64,000 nucleotides of DNA from Solea solea (taxonomy: Eukaryota; Chordata; Actinopteri; Pleuronectiformes; Soleidae), in contig NC_081139.1 of the NCBI RefSeq assembly GCF_958295425.1, forward strand, positions 28,362,463 to 28,426,462, given 5' to 3'. Positions within the stretch are counted from its first letter, which is position 1. Every line of letters starts with the position of its first letter. The notes beneath the pieces are model-generated. The model did not search any database and was not told the DNA's origin. It saw only the letters and a list, made by a program, of their open reading frames with translations. The position numbers were made by a program, and so were the translations under genes. Below are positions 53,311-64,000 of the stretch, piece after piece.

Positions 53311-54545
53311 CAGCACAGAGACGGTGAGACGGTGAGACGTGTCTTCTGCTCACAGACCTGCTTCACGTCAGACGCTGCAGCAAAGCATCATGGGACTTGT
53401 CCTCTGGAGCCCACAGATGCTGTGACGTCGTTTAGAGAATGACAAAAAAGGGTCACATAGGGTCACGTATTTCCCAACATGCCCCCGCCCGCTGGAGCCA
53501 CGCCTCCTGTTGTCTTGTCTTCTGATGTACTTGCAACCGTGTGTTCATGTTTCTGTGTCGTTAATGTTTGTTTTTATCCATGATGTTGATGATGAAGATG
53601 ATGAAGATGCAGTCATGTAACACTTCCAGGACTCATGTTTCTTGTTGTGATGCGGTGTCATTTGTGTTCTGCTGAGTCATGTGACACCTGACCTCTGGTC
53701 TGGAGGCAACGCCATGACTAAATCAAAATTAAGTCCATCATAATGAGTCCATCAATCGCAGCTGTTTTGTCGTAAACAGATGTTGTCACTCAGCTAAATG
53801 CTGTTGAATGACCTTTAACCTTTGGTCTTTCTATGTTTCATCAGTTGTTTTTGTATCTTGTTTTGACCTGATGATGATCACATGACTCTTGGAGCTTCTC
53901 GTGTTATGGAAGGGTTCCAAAACTTTATTGACGATTGTAATTGTAATTTTTTTTAATAGAATAATTGGCTATAGAATAAATTCCCAGAAAATATAGAAGG
54001 AAAACTTCCTTAAAAAGGGAAGTATATCCATGTTCCAGGTGTTCCAGGTTGTTGGTCACTGCATGTCTGATGTGTTTGATGGTCAGCTGACAGAATATGA
54101 CTTTGATCTGTTTCTTATTTTCCCAGAGAAAAATATAAAACTCTATATTTAAAATGGGTTGTGATATAAAAACAGAAGCATGTATGTTTTCTACCGTTTG
54201 TATTTTCATGTCGCTGCTTCACTGCTGATGTTGTGGGACAAATGTTTCCATCTTCTGTGCTGTGGTCTTTTTTACTTGTGTCTCAAATACCAAAAGAAAA
54301 CCTTTTGGTATTTGTGTCTTTTTCACTCAACGGCCTTGACTGATATTTAATTATTGATCTCTTCCTCTTCATGATGAAGCATCGGTGGATTTGTACATGA
54401 TCATCTTTTGCCTGACAAGAAAAAAAATTCTTTTTTCTTCGTTTGCTTGACTGAGTTCCAACTTTGAAAAAAATGTTGGAATAAAATAAAACTGAGGAAA
54501 AGTGAGCTGCATGTCTGATTTCACGGAATATTATCAATAAAATTT
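53311..54545 (+). other. grm7: Probable 3' UTR of grm7 with poly(A) signal at 54,536
   Basis: No ORF. The sequence is rich in T- and AT-stretches typical of neuronal 3' UTRs, and ends in caataaaattt (AATAAA at 54,536-54,541), the first good signal after the orphan exon. An earlier taaaataaaac lies at 54,482. Confidence 0.45.
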
Positions 54546-54754
54546 AACATGGAGTCCCTGAACGCACCACGCAGGTAACTCTCACCTGCTTCTGTTTTTT
54601 TTCTAACCCTCTCTCTCATTTATTATAAAACTGAAACATAAATCACTGTGTTTAACAATGACAACAATGACTTAGGGCAGCTGTCACTAAACCAACTTCA
54701 TTTATTCTACGTATCGATATCTATCTATCCATCCATCCATCTTTCTGGTAAGTG

Positions 54755-56376
54755 TGCTAGTTAATTCAATTGAATTCAATTCAATTTTATTTGTATAGCG
54801 CCAAATCATAACATACATTATCTCAAGGCACTGTACATAGACAACATCAAGGAGAGCAGAGAAACACAACAGTTCACACAATGAGCAAACACTAGGCATC
54901 AGTGGAGAGAAAAAACTCCCTCTTAACAGAAGAAGAAATCTCTGACAGAACCAGGCTCAGAGATCTGCAGCATCTGCCTTTACCGATTGTGGCGAAAGGA
55001 AAATGGGGGACAGCGGAGAGGTGGGGGACAGAAAGGGGGGAGAGAAAGGACAAGATGGAGATGAGGTAGAGACAGAAGAGAGAGAGAGACCAGGAGCAGA
55101 TACACAACAACTGTATCAAGTCACAAGTTTATACAGTCAATGATATCAACTTTTTAATTATAGCACAATAATAATGGTGATGATATGATATGGGTAGCCA
55201 TGGATATGGGTAGAGATGGAAGGAAGGAAAGACACAAACTATGGAGAGAAAGAGACAAGGTTAATGACATATAAAAAGTCATATTCATACCCTGAGTGTG
55301 ACAGAGTGAATGTGCGTGCAAATCCCCCAGCAGTCTAGTTCTATAGCAGCAGAACTGAGAGATGGTCCAGGTTTCCCTGAACCAGCTTTAACTATAAGCT
55401 TTATCAAAAAGGAAAGTTTTAAGTCTAACTTTAAATACAGAGAGAGGCTCCGCCTCCCGAACTGTCATTGGAAGCTGGTTCCACAGCAGAGGAGCCTGGT
55501 AACTGAAGGCTCTGCCTCCCATTCTGCTCTTACAGACTCTGAGAACCACAAGTAAACCTGTATTTTGTGACCTAAGTGGTCTATTAGGGTGATAAGGTAA
55601 GACTAGGTCTTTCAGGTATGAAGGGGCCTGACCATTAAGTGCTTTGTACGTGAGGAGGAGGATTTTAAATTGAATTCTAAACTGTACGGGGAGCCAGTGT
55701 AGAGAAGCTAACACTGGAGTTATATGGTCTCTCTTTCTAGTTCCTGTCAGAACTCGTGCTGCAGCATTTTGAATTAACTGAAGGGTTCTAACAGACTTGT
55801 TGGAACATCCTGATAATAAGGAGTTACAGTAATCTAATCTAGATGTAACAAAAGCATGAACTAGTTTTTCAGCGTCCTGTAAAGACAGAATGTTTCTAAT
55901 TTTCATAATGTTCCGCAGGTGGAAGAAGGCTGTTCTGGAAATGAGTTTTATGTGTGAATCAAATGACATTTCCTGGTCAAAAGTAACTCCAAGGTTCCTC
56001 ACAGTGGAACTGGAAGCCATGGTGATGATCAGAAAGTTTTTCTCTGAGGTGTTTAGGGCCGAGTATAAAAGTTTAAAAGTAGAAAGTTACAGGTCATCCA
56101 GGACTTAATGTCTCTAAGACATTCCTGGAGTTGAACAACCTGATTTATTTCATCCGGCCTCATTGATAAATATAGCTGTGTGTCATCTGCATAACAATGA
56201 AAGTGTATGTTGTGCTTTCTAATAATGTTCCCTAGAGGAAGCATATTTAAGGTAAAAAGTATAGGCCCAAGCACTGAGCCTTGTGGAACTCCACAATTAA
56301 CTGTTGTCTGTAGTGAGGTTTTATCATTACCATGAACAAACTGTTCATGAAAAATCAAAATACGATCTAAAAACAA
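54755..56376 (-). mobile_element. L2/CR1-group LINE, 5'-truncated, broken reverse transcriptase
   Basis: Minus strand. 56,376-56,053 reads [20 protein letters not shown] and [14 protein letters not shown] (catalytic YADD). After a frame break at about 56,050, 56,020-55,388 reads NLGVTFDQEMSFDSHIK, AEKLVHAFVTSRLDYCNSLL, VLASLHWLPVQFRIQFKILL and ends in LSVFKVRLKTFLFDKAYS. The 3' tail (plus strand tcaattttatttgtatagcg, 54,780) has ttcaa repeats at its end. One frameshift and 5' truncation; the rest is well preserved. Confidence 0.85.
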
Positions 56377-57413
56377 AAGCCTTAGCTAACTTTTTCTTTT
56401 GTTTTTTTATCTTGTTTGATTTGTCTGTATTTGATCATGCAAATGTTTCTCTTCTGCATTCTTCCTGTGCACCTGCTCCTTTGAAAGGTTTTAAAAAAGA
56501 TGTGAGCCTTGTTGTTTCTACATTATTTTGTTCAATAAATCATTAAAAAAAACAATCAAAAATAACTCCATAGGAATGAACGGAGGCAAAGGGGCAGAGC
56601 TCTATCCAGTTCTTATAGTACATCCATGGTATCAACATGTTTGCCTGTTTGTTTTGTCGTGTTACTCGCACTTCACATGTCTGCCACACGGTGGCGGTGG
56701 TGCGCGGGTTTTCTGCTGTTTTGACCCACTGACAGTGATAGTTGTTGAGCAGACGCTGGAGCCAAGTGAATCAAAATAGGACGCAGAGTTGATTCAAATG
56801 GAACGTTTCTGAAGCATCTTTGCTCACTTATTTCAAACCAACGATGTTCAAACACCAAAAATTGCACTTTTCTTCTCACCTATAGTTGCTACCAATGATT
56901 ACAAGTGTTATAAACACCTTTTGTTCATTAAAGCCTTTAATCCCAGTTAAATTGAAGGGATTTATTGATTGAATTTTCCTCTTATTTAAATGATATTTAA
57001 TTTATTATGTTGGATGTTTTTTGTCTGATACTATTTTACACCTTAGAGTAGTATGTGTTCAATTCACTGTTATCGTTATATTAAAATCCTTCTTAGATTG
57101 AAATTACATTCATATAACGATCAGAAAATATTCAAATCAATTCAGGCCAGAAAACCCGCAGACTTATGATCATACTGTTAGGAACAATAAATGTAAATAA
57201 TAAGGCTTTCCAGTTTGAGTCTTGCTTCCTTGGACATGTGGCTCTGAAGCTGAGTTATCTCGCTGATGAGACAAAATGATATAACAAAATAATGAAGTCA
57301 TTAATGACACTCACATACATTTTGGGATATAAACTGTTGTGAAAACTGGATTAACAGTTTCCTAAATGATCAGTTTACCTGGAGTCAAACTCAGTTCCAC
57401 GTGTGTCCATGTC
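56377..57413. other. Intergenic sequence with a short dispersed repeat
   Basis: 56,585-56,635 (gaggcaaaggggcagagctc ... tacatccatggt) is the second copy of the repeat at 2,485-2,535. The rest is AT-rich with no gene. Confidence 0.5.
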
Positions 57414-57414
57414 T

Positions 57415-57456
<42 letters not shown>

Positions 57457-57492
57457 CTTTATTGATCCCGAAGGAAATTGAAGAGCTGCAGG
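57414..57492. mobile_element. LINE or SINE 3' tail with (GATA)n
   Basis: Eleven gata units followed by tactttattgatcccgaagg aaattg, a 3'-end signature widespread among fish LINEs (RTE/Rex-like) and SINEs on the reverse strand. Only the tail remains. Confidence 0.55.
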
Positions 57493-58162
57493 GACATCGA
57501 TCAATGATTAAGATTTAAGATTGTGTTGGACAGTAACCATGTGTTAAAAGGAGACATATGCAGTCATTTAAAACATGTAGTCTACAAATCAGTGTCAGTG
57601 TCTGATACCTCACCTCTGTATGATTGAAGGCACAGGATCGAAACGACGTTGAAATAACTTTTCCAATCGGCATTTATATATTTTAGCAGTTTGGCTATAA
57701 TGTGGCGAGAGTAAGAAAGAAACCTAACTAAATAATAATTGTTGAGAGTAAGGAGCCGACAACGCCACTTTGGGACTTTAACCCAAAGATTATATTATCC
57801 CAGGTAAAGGACACGCAAGTAAGTACTACTCAATGAATGCAGGAGACGTGATTCCAAATGTTAAAATAATACACACTTTAATAAATTGTTTAAAAGCACA
57901 ATGTGTTCACTCAAAATCAAAAGAAAATAAATCTGTGCAGACTAAGGCTTGTGGTGAAATGAAGCTAGTGAGAGGAGGAGTCTAAATCAAAATACTCAAT
58001 CACCAGGTTATGTGACAGGCACACACGCACACACAGTGAATACCCGAATCCCAGGGGACACAGCACGCAGGGAAGACGGACACCTCCACCCAGGTCACCA
58101 GCACCACCACCAGCCTTGGCACTAAAAACAAGATACAGAAATTAATAGCATGAATAAACAGG

Positions 58163-58202
<40 letters not shown>

Positions 58203-59430
58203 GACTGGGCAAATTATGTTACTAAACTAAATATAAATTGCCCAGAAGAAAAGAAAATATCACTAATCACTCAAAGAAAATAACCAAATCAAACACAATA
58301 AACCAAAGAATTACAACCGGGCAAATTATACTACCAAAATAATTTACATATAATTCCCCAAAATAATAAACATATAACACTATATAAAACACACTAATAT
58401 GCCCCAAAAATATATGTAATACGGCAGTTAATGAAAACAAAATAACCAAGATCAATCTCAGAAATCAAAACAAACAAAAAGGACAGGTTAAATAACAAAA
58501 TCAAAATCGAAGTGAACCTAAACTAAAACATCAAAATAAAACGGCAAACACAGAACAGCGGCCACGGGAGAAGCCGTGAAGCGACACGTTATGACGTCAA
58601 GGCAGGCAGAATCAGAGCGAGACAAAGCAGCAGGGGACAGCTGATCGTGACGTCATTCAGTTCACGTCTTACTCAGCCAGGTGGCCAACATTCATCTTAA
58701 AAAATATACAAAATTAGCACTTGAATTATGGCGCTAACAATATTTGAGATGAGGCAATTAAACAAGAAAACAAACCTTGTTGCCGAGTATGATGCCCGCA
58801 CAACCATAGGGGGAGAGAGAGAGAGAGAGACTCACGCCGCTACCGGCATTAACCTGCAACCACACGGTGTTAGCCGTGAGGCACCAAACAGTATGATGCA
58901 GAGGGGGAGGACACTTACCACCGCAGCTTGGAGAGACAGCGCACCTTGAGCGTGGCGTGTAAGCCCAGCCGCTCTGCAGTACAACAACAAAAACACTCCG
59001 ATCAGCACACAGGTGAATGGGCATGAGAGACGTGAAGCAGCGCACAGTCCTACTCACCGAGAGCCAAACACTCCGACCGGAAGTGACGCGTTTACAGGAG
59101 TGCAGAGAACGAGAACCGATAGAATATGCCGCATTTATAGTCCCGTCCACCTAGAATGCATAGTTACCATTGGTGTTCAAATCAGGGCCGTCATAATGCA
59201 TGAGATAGCGCACATCCATGCTGCTAAAATAACATTGCATAGTTTACAAAGTGACATTAATTATTCACAAATTTCACAGAAAGTACATTTCTGTGTTCAT
59301 AAAAGTCAACACGAGTATTTATTCTTCTCTATTCCTGTCGCACACCGGGATAAAAGTTTCTTGTCAACAAGTGTCTATGAAATACGCGTGTGTAAATAAA
59401 GTTTCAATAAAAGTAGACGTTATCACGTTG
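57493..59430. other. Unclassified region, repeat-like, no gene recognised
   Basis: 57,720-58,150 and 58,560-59,160 look like an old mobile element (cacactttaataaattg; gtcaaggcaggcagaatcag; ccggaagtgacgcgtttaca), but no coding motif supports a class. An (AAT)n microsatellite lies at 58,163-58,202 and (GA)n at 58,811-58,830. The short ORFs lack features of real proteins. Confidence 0.4.
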
Positions 59431-59467
59431 TTAAACGTCATCACGTTTCAGACGCAGTCTCTTCTGT

Positions 59468-59627
59468 GACCCAATCAGAGTGTCGTGTAGTGTGAGGGGT
59501 GTGTCGTAGAGTGTGAGGGGGTGTGTCGTTGAGTGGTCTGCGGGTCTGCAGCTGGACCTAGAAAGTGAAAGTAACTGTAACTTTGCTTCAGTCGCCATTT
59601 TAACTGCGCAGCACGAAGACAGACTGG
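59468..59627 (+). promoter_or_regulatory. Promoter-like segment: CCAAT box, ISRE-like motif and probable non-coding first exon
   Basis: cccaatcagagtg (59,469) is a CCAAT box. About 90 bp on, gaaagtgaaagtaact (59,561-59,576) fits the interferon-stimulated response element pattern GAAANNGAAA. Then come ctttgcttcagtcgccattt and a strong donor ACTG|GTGAGT at 59,627. The compact order (CCAAT, ISRE, about 50 transcribed bases, donor) is what short interferon-induced genes of fish show, with an intron in the 5' UTR. No coding exon appears between here and 64,000, so the gene, if real, would continue to the right. Confidence 0.4.
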
Positions 59628-59795
59628 TGAGTGTTGACGTGATTATGATGATAATATATGATGATACATGATGATATATGATGATTTAGTGCGTGTGAGT
59701 GAAGTACCTTAAAGTGATACTTGAGTAAAAGTCTTAAAGTTTGACATTTACTCTACTTGAGTATCAAAAATCATTTCTGATATAAAATTGAATTG
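59628..59795. repeat. Older repeat split by a LINE insertion, left half
   Basis: After a gatgatatatgatga tract the sequence acttgagtaaaagtcttaaa ... ctacttgagtatcaaaaatc is a common fish repeat. Its continuation (gtacttaagtacagtaatga ... tatgtactgctta) is found at 62,370-62,465, beyond the LINE. Confidence 0.5.
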
Positions 59796-62365
59796 AATTT
59801 TTTGAATTGAATGACTTTATTCCTCCCCCAGGGGGGAAACACACATTCACAACAGCTCAGTTAAGAAAGGTGAGAATAGAATAAAGGTAAAAATAAGAAT
59901 AAAAATATAGAATAAAAATAAAAATAAGATAAAATAAAAATACAATACAATACAATACAATAGTAAGACAAAAATTACCAAAAGATAAAAAGTAAAAAAG
60001 ATAAAATTACACTCTAATATAGAGTATTATCAGGGAAAGTGAGTGGACATTTAAGAGGAGTTAAATATCCGAACAGCAGTGGGGATGAAGGACTTTCGGT
60101 AGCGCTCTGTCCTACACTGAGGGTGCCGGAGCCTGCCGCTGAAGGAGCTGCCAAGCCCCTCCACAGTCAGGTGCAGTGGGTGGAGTGTGTTCTCCATGAT
60201 GGAGGACAGTCTGGATAACGTCCTCCTCTGTCCCACCTCCTCCACCGATTCCAGCGAGCAGCCCAGGACAGAGCCGGCCCTCCTGACCAGCCTGTTCAGT
60301 TTCTTCCTGTCCCGGTCCGTGCTGCCCGCTCCCCAGCAAACCACAGCATAGTGAATGGCAGAGGCCACCACAGAGTCAAAGAAAGTGCGGAGTAGAGGTC
60401 TGCACACTCCAAAGGACCTCAGTCTCCTCAGGAGGTGGAGGCGACTTTGACCCTTTTTGTAGAGGGCGTCGATGTGAGTGGTCCAGTTCAGTTTGTTATT
60501 GAGGTGAACACCCAGGTACTTAAAGTTATCCACCAGCTCGATGTCCGAGCCCTGGATGCTCACCGGTGGGTGTGGTGGGGTCTTTCTCCGGAAGTCGATC
60601 ACCATCTCCCTCGTCTTTCCGGTGTTCAAGCACAAGAAGTTGCTCTCACACCAGTCCACGAAGTTTTTGATGACCGACCTGTACTCCAGCTCGTCCCCCT
60701 CAGACACGCAGCCAACAATGGCTGAGTCATCGGAGAACTTCTGGAGGTGACAGCTGCTGGAGTTGTAGGTGTAGTCTGAGGTGTAGAGGGAGAAGAGGAA
60801 CGGTGAGAGCACCGTCCCCTGGGGAGCCCCGATGCTGCAGATGGCCACCTCAGACCTGCAGTCCTGCAGCCTCACATACTGCGGCCTGTTGGTGAGGTAG
60901 TCGGTGGTCCATGCAGCCAGCTGTGTCCCCACTCCTACGTCCTCCATCTTCCTCCGCAGCAGCGCCGGTTGGATGGTGTTGAAAGCGCTGGAGAAGTCAA
61001 AGAACATGACTCTCACAGCGCTCCCGGCGACCTCCAGGTGAGTCAGTGCCCGGTGCTGCAGGTAGATGACGGCGTCATCCACCCCGATCTTCGGCCTGTA
61101 GGCGAACTGCAGCGGGTCCATCACGGGGCTCACCACCATGCGCAGATGTCTGAGGACCAGCCTCTCCATGGTCTTCATCAGATGAGAGGTCAGGGCGACG
61201 GGTCTGAAGTGGCTCGGCTCCTTTGCGTGCGCTGTCTTAGGAACTGGAACCACACAGGAGGTCTTCCACAGGACCGGGACCTTCTCCAGTCTGAGGCTCA
61301 GGTTGAAGATGTGCGCGACCACCTCACAGAGTTGGTCAGCACAGTCCCTGAGCAGTCTGGGGCTGATCCCATCTGGTCCCACAGCTTTCCTGATCTTCAG
61401 TCGCCTCAGTTCTCTCCTCACCTGCTCAGTTGTCACAGAGAGGGGGGGGGATTGAGGGGGGGTGGGCAGCTGGGGCTGTGGGGGGTGGGGTGTTGGAGTG
61501 AGGTGTTTTGGAGGTGAGGACGGTTGGAGGATGGTGGCTGTAGCCGCTGGAGAGCAGGCGTGTGAGGAGTGGGGGGTAGAGGTGGAGAGGGGAGGGGGGC
61601 CCTGGTCGAATCGGTTGAAGTATTGATTCAGTTCAGTGGCCCATCGCTGGTCCCCCCCTGCTGTGACTCTGGCTCCACTCTGTCCATGACCTGTGATGTT
61701 CTTCAGGCCTCTCCACACATCCCTCGCTTTGCTCTGTCCCATCTGCTCCTCCAGTTTCCTCTTGTAGACGTCCTTGGCCTTCCTGATCGCCTGCTTGAGC
61801 TCCCGCTGGACTTTTTTCAGCTCCTCTCTGCTCCCTGAAGCAAACACCCTCTTCTTCTTGTTCAGCAGAACTTGAAGTTGAGGGGTCACCCATGGCTTGG
61901 TGTTGGCAAAGCACCGCACCCTGCGGGTTGGTGCGACGTTCTCCTCACAGAATTTTATATAATGTGTGAAACAGTCATTGAAGCCGTCGATGTTATCTCC
62001 ATCAGAGAAAGTCTCCCAGATTGTTGTCTCGAAGCAGTCTCTCAACCTCTCCTTGGCTTCTTCATTCCACATCATTACAGTTCTTTTCTGTGCGGGCTGC
62101 CTCCTCACCACGGGTGTGTATTCAGGTCGCAGACGTATCAGGTTGTGATCAGAGCGGCCGAGTGGGGGGAGGGGGGCGGAGGTGTACGCACCCTTTATAT
62201 TTGCATATAAAAGGTCCAGCGTCTTGTTCTCCCGGGTGTGGCACTTCACGTACTGTGTGAACATGGGGAAAAAGGGGGAAAGCGAGGCATGGTTGAAATC
62301 ACCATTTATGAGCAGGAGAGAGTTTGGGTGTTCAGTTTGCAGTGCTGACACTGAGCTGTGCAGTC
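59796..62365 (-). mobile_element. Young 5'-truncated LINE (CR1/L2/Jockey-type) with uninterrupted ORF
   Basis: The 3' end (plus strand gaattgaatgactttattcc + tcccccagggggg, 59,808) is a LINE tail with gaatt repeats. The ORF covers 62,351-60,051. The 5' end is cut inside the endonuclease at about 62,360. A short tcaaaaa occurs on both sides (59,765 and 62,361) and may be the target duplication. It splits an older repeat. Confidence 0.85.
60051..62351 (-). CDS. LINE ORF2: endonuclease C-terminus and complete reverse transcriptase (766 codons open)
   Basis: The longest open frame in the window. Residues about 8-75 are the end of an AP-type endonuclease (LLLINGDFNHAS at about 17 and GRSDHNLI, the conserved SDH). 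A basic linker (KKVQRELKQAIRKAKDVYKR) follows, then a proline-rich stretch at about 260-310. Reverse transcriptase blocks are VGPDGISPRLLRDCADQ, FRPVALTSHLMKTMERLV, LQFAYRPKIGVDDAVIYL, FFDFSSAFNTIQP (first catalytic aspartate, about 450), APQGTVLSPFLFSLYTSD and FSDDSAIVGC (catalytic DD, about 539, with F-S in place of Y-A). The C-terminal part ends FIPTAVRIFNSS. Its role is to nick the target and copy its own RNA. The lack of any stop suggests recent insertion. The true start codon is lost; the first ATG lies inside the endonuclease. Confidence 0.88.
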   Translation of the reverse strand: MSALQTEHPNSLLLINGDFNHASLSPFFPMFTQYVKCHTRENKTLDLLYANIKGAYTSAPLPPLGRSDHNLIRLRPEYTPVVRRQPAQKRTVMMWNEEAKERLRDCFETTIWETFSDGDNIDGFNDCFTHYIKFCEENVAPTRRVRCFANTKPWVTPQLQVLLNKKKRVFASGSREELKKVQRELKQAIRKAKDVYKRKLEEQMGQSKARDVWRGLKNITGHGQSGARVTAGGDQRWATELNQYFNRFDQGPPPLSTSTPHSSHACSPAATATILQPSSPPKHLTPTPHPPQPQLPTPPQSPPLSVTTEQVRRELRRLKIRKAVGPDGISPRLLRDCADQLCEVVAHIFNLSLRLEKVPVLWKTSCVVPVPKTAHAKEPSHFRPVALTSHLMKTMERLVLRHLRMVVSPVMDPLQFAYRPKIGVDDAVIYLQHRALTHLEVAGSAVRVMFFDFSSAFNTIQPALLRRKMEDVGVGTQLAAWTTDYLTNRPQYVRLQDCRSEVAICSIGAPQGTVLSPFLFSLYTSDYTYNSSSCHLQKFSDDSAIVGCVSEGDELEYRSVIKNFVDWCESNFLCLNTGKTREMVIDFRRKTPPHPPVSIQGSDIELVDNFKYLGVHLNNKLNWTTHIDALYKKGQSRLHLLRRLRSFGVCRPLLRTFFDSVVASAIHYAVVCWGAGSTDRDRKKLNRLVRRAGSVLGCSLESVEEVGQRRTLSRLSSIMENTLHPLHLTVEGLGSSFSGRLRHPQCRTERYRKSFIPTAVRIFNSS

Positions 62366-63533
62366 AAAAAATGTAGTCAAAGTTGCTAGAAATAACAAAG
62401 TCAGGTACAAATACGTGGAATGTGTACTTAAGTACAGTAATGAAGTATATGTACTGCTTAATCCTGACAGATTAGAATGGAAACTTCCAGCCTGTCATAA
62501 CTCCAGTCAGTCGTCTTTTGTTTTTCCTAAATGTGACGTCATGTTTTCTTCTTTATGTCAATTCTACTCAAGCGTCCAAACCGAAACATAAAGTCCCGTC
62601 AAACGCGAACACAATGTTAAATGAAATTAAATGAACGATTGTAAATGATCATTTGGATTAAAAGTGAAATAATAATGTCATATATTCATATTATGATCAA
62701 AATAATGACTTGATTTAGTAGCTTTAAGTACTATAAGTACTATAAGTACTACAAGTACTATAAGTGCTTAATGCAGTCGGATGAAGTGCTTTTACTGTGA
62801 ACTTTTGAGAGGGGTCTGGCTGCAGACCTGCACTGTCAGGACCTTTCGTTGCAGACCTGCACTGTGAGGTCTCCTGTACTGTCAGGACCGGAAGCTTTTC
62901 AAAATAAAAGCGAGCGTACCGGAAGCACGAATTTTTCATTCCCGATGTTTATTTCTTGGGTCTTTATTTTATATATACAATGTAAATATGTTTATGTGTA
63001 TCCATGTGTTTAATTTAAGAGAGATTTAAAAAAAACTGTATATCTTTCCAGTTCAACTGGACAAGGTGAAAAAACGCAGGATAATAATAAAGATAAAAAA
63101 CAAACAAAATATTATATAAAAAAAAATAAAATACAAAACGTTATGACCCACTAGGGTTATTCTACAGATAATCAGTGCAAACTAGATGTACAGCTATTGT
63201 TATGATCCCCTTAAAACATTATTAGCCTACTCAAAACATGCATTATTTTACTCCAGTATTTTAATTTAATTCGTAAAAAGGACAGCTGTTAGTTTAGTGT
63301 GCACTACAAATTAATTTTGAAACAATAAATCTCTGTAAATACATCTTAATGTGTGATGGCATAATGCATCTACACTCCAACCTATTGCTGACTGTTCTTT
63401 TATACCATTATTTAGCATTGAAAATGTAGCCCCCTGCACTGTTGGACCCATTTACATATTGATTTACTCATTGTTTTATATAGGCATATCTTATGTGTGT
63501 TTGCAATTGTAACACCTCATAATTAAGGCTGTA
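62366..63533. repeat. Right half of the split repeat, then AT-rich sequence
   Basis: 62,370-62,465 continues the repeat interrupted by the LINE. 62,727-62,770 is a short agtactata tandem repeat. 62,822-62,888 holds an imperfect direct repeat of ggctgcagacctgcactgtc. No coding exon seen, although this is where an exon 2 for the ISRE-bearing transcript might have been expected. Confidence 0.5.
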
Positions 63534-64000
63534 ACGATACACCAAACCCACGGTTCGATTTGTATCACAATTTATTTATTTTTTTTGGGGGGGGGGGGGG
63601 GGTTTGAAAAAACCTTTATAAACTGAACACCAAAGAACAAGATTAACTATGCAAATTATTAACAATATAAATAGCCATAAATAGCCAAAGCTACAACACT
63701 TGTGTTTTCTTTGTAACAAAATACTGTTGAAAAACAAACAGAACTAAACTCCACTGTGGAGATGATTGGAGCATGTTGAAAATTCTTCTTCAATCAAGTT
63801 CTCTTACATTTACAAAGTAAATGAAATGGCTAGTGTTTCACACTGAGGTAACTGAGGCTTACTGCCTGTGCTGCAAACCACAAATCAAGTAAGTAAACAT
63901 GAAACAAATAAACAACTTCTTTCTCTTAAGAAAACCAAACTTGATTTAAGGGAGTTGAACATTCTTCTTCTTCTTCTTCTTCAGAAGAGGAGGCTTGCTC
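63534..64000 (-). mobile_element. Second copy of the intron 7 hAT family, cut by the window edge
   Basis: The end taaggctgtaacgataca + ccaaacccacg is the same terminal repeat as the right end of the element at 42,595-43,974. The interior (cactgaggtaactgaggctt at 63,842 and ttcagaagaggaggcttgct at 63,979) is the reverse complement of 43,850 and 43,700. Relative to that copy it has about 190 extra bases next to a poly(T)-poly(G) tract (63,579-63,602). If intact, the far end outside the window should be followed by ctcataat, the 8 bases at 63,526-63,533. Confidence 0.85.

Noticed and set aside
57770..59160. Endogenous retrovirus or LTR element suggested by aataaa-like and GC-rich terminal-looking segments
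   Set aside because: No coding motif, no paired LTRs and no target duplication could be found by eye, so it is left unclassified.
60969..61517. 182-codon plus-strand frame
   Set aside because: It is the antisense shadow of the LINE ORF2, which has all reverse transcriptase motifs on the minus strand.

Overview
This window is a stretch of a teleost fish nuclear genome. The reasons are split vertebrate genes with canonical GT-AG introns, compact introns filled with micro- and minisatellites, and a fish-like mobile element mixture (hAT, Tc1/mariner, BEL/Pao, Gypsy, Tx1/L1 and L2/CR1-type LINEs, and a tRNA-derived SINE). No prokaryotic gene, operon or CRISPR array is present. About one tenth or less of the window is host coding sequence; most of the rest is repeat.

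Region 1 (1-3,020) holds the last four coding exons of an RNF123-type (KPC1) E3 ubiquitin ligase on the + strand. They end in a C3HC4 RING, a stop codon and an AATAAA signal. Region 2 (3,200-13,900) is repeat-only. It has three blocks of one 38-bp satellite, a decayed BEL/Pao LTR retrotransposon, an L1-type ORF1 fragment, a Tc1 relic, and a 19-bp tandem array with a 341-bp higher-order period. Region 3 (13,900-19,130) is non-coding, with a SINE, two copies of a dispersed repeat family, a Tc1 transposase relic and CTCF-like motifs.

Region 4 (19,130-54,560) is one gene, a group III metabotropic glutamate receptor best called grm7. Nine exons join in phase to 898 codons: signal peptide, glutamate-binding Venus flytrap, cysteine-rich domain, seven-helix domain and cytoplasmic tail. 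Its introns contain a three-layer transposon nest (solo LTR in Gypsy in hAT), several minisatellites, a 7.8-kb array of a 23-bp unit filling intron 6, and a 5-kb Tx1-type LINE interrupted by a hAT element in intron 7. Downstream at 53,270 lies a short orphan exon whose predicted C-terminus ends in a class II PDZ ligand like that of mammalian mGluR7a. The donor expected to join it to exon 9 reads TTGAGT instead of GTGAGT, so the receptor as read here would end in a different, non-PDZ tail.

Region 5 (54,560-64,000) holds an L2-type LINE relic, a promoter-like segment with a CCAAT box, an ISRE-like motif and a strong splice donor (possible first exon of an interferon-responsive gene continuing past the window), a 5'-truncated LINE with an uninterrupted 766-codon ORF inserted in an older repeat, and the end of a second copy of the intron 7 hAT family.

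The two host genes are unrelated in function (ubiquitin ligation; presynaptic glutamate sensing) and are simply neighbours. The observations most worth checking are the grm7 3' splice configuration, the higher-order satellite structure with an internal inversion, the nested insertions with intact target-site duplications, and the ISRE-bearing first exon.
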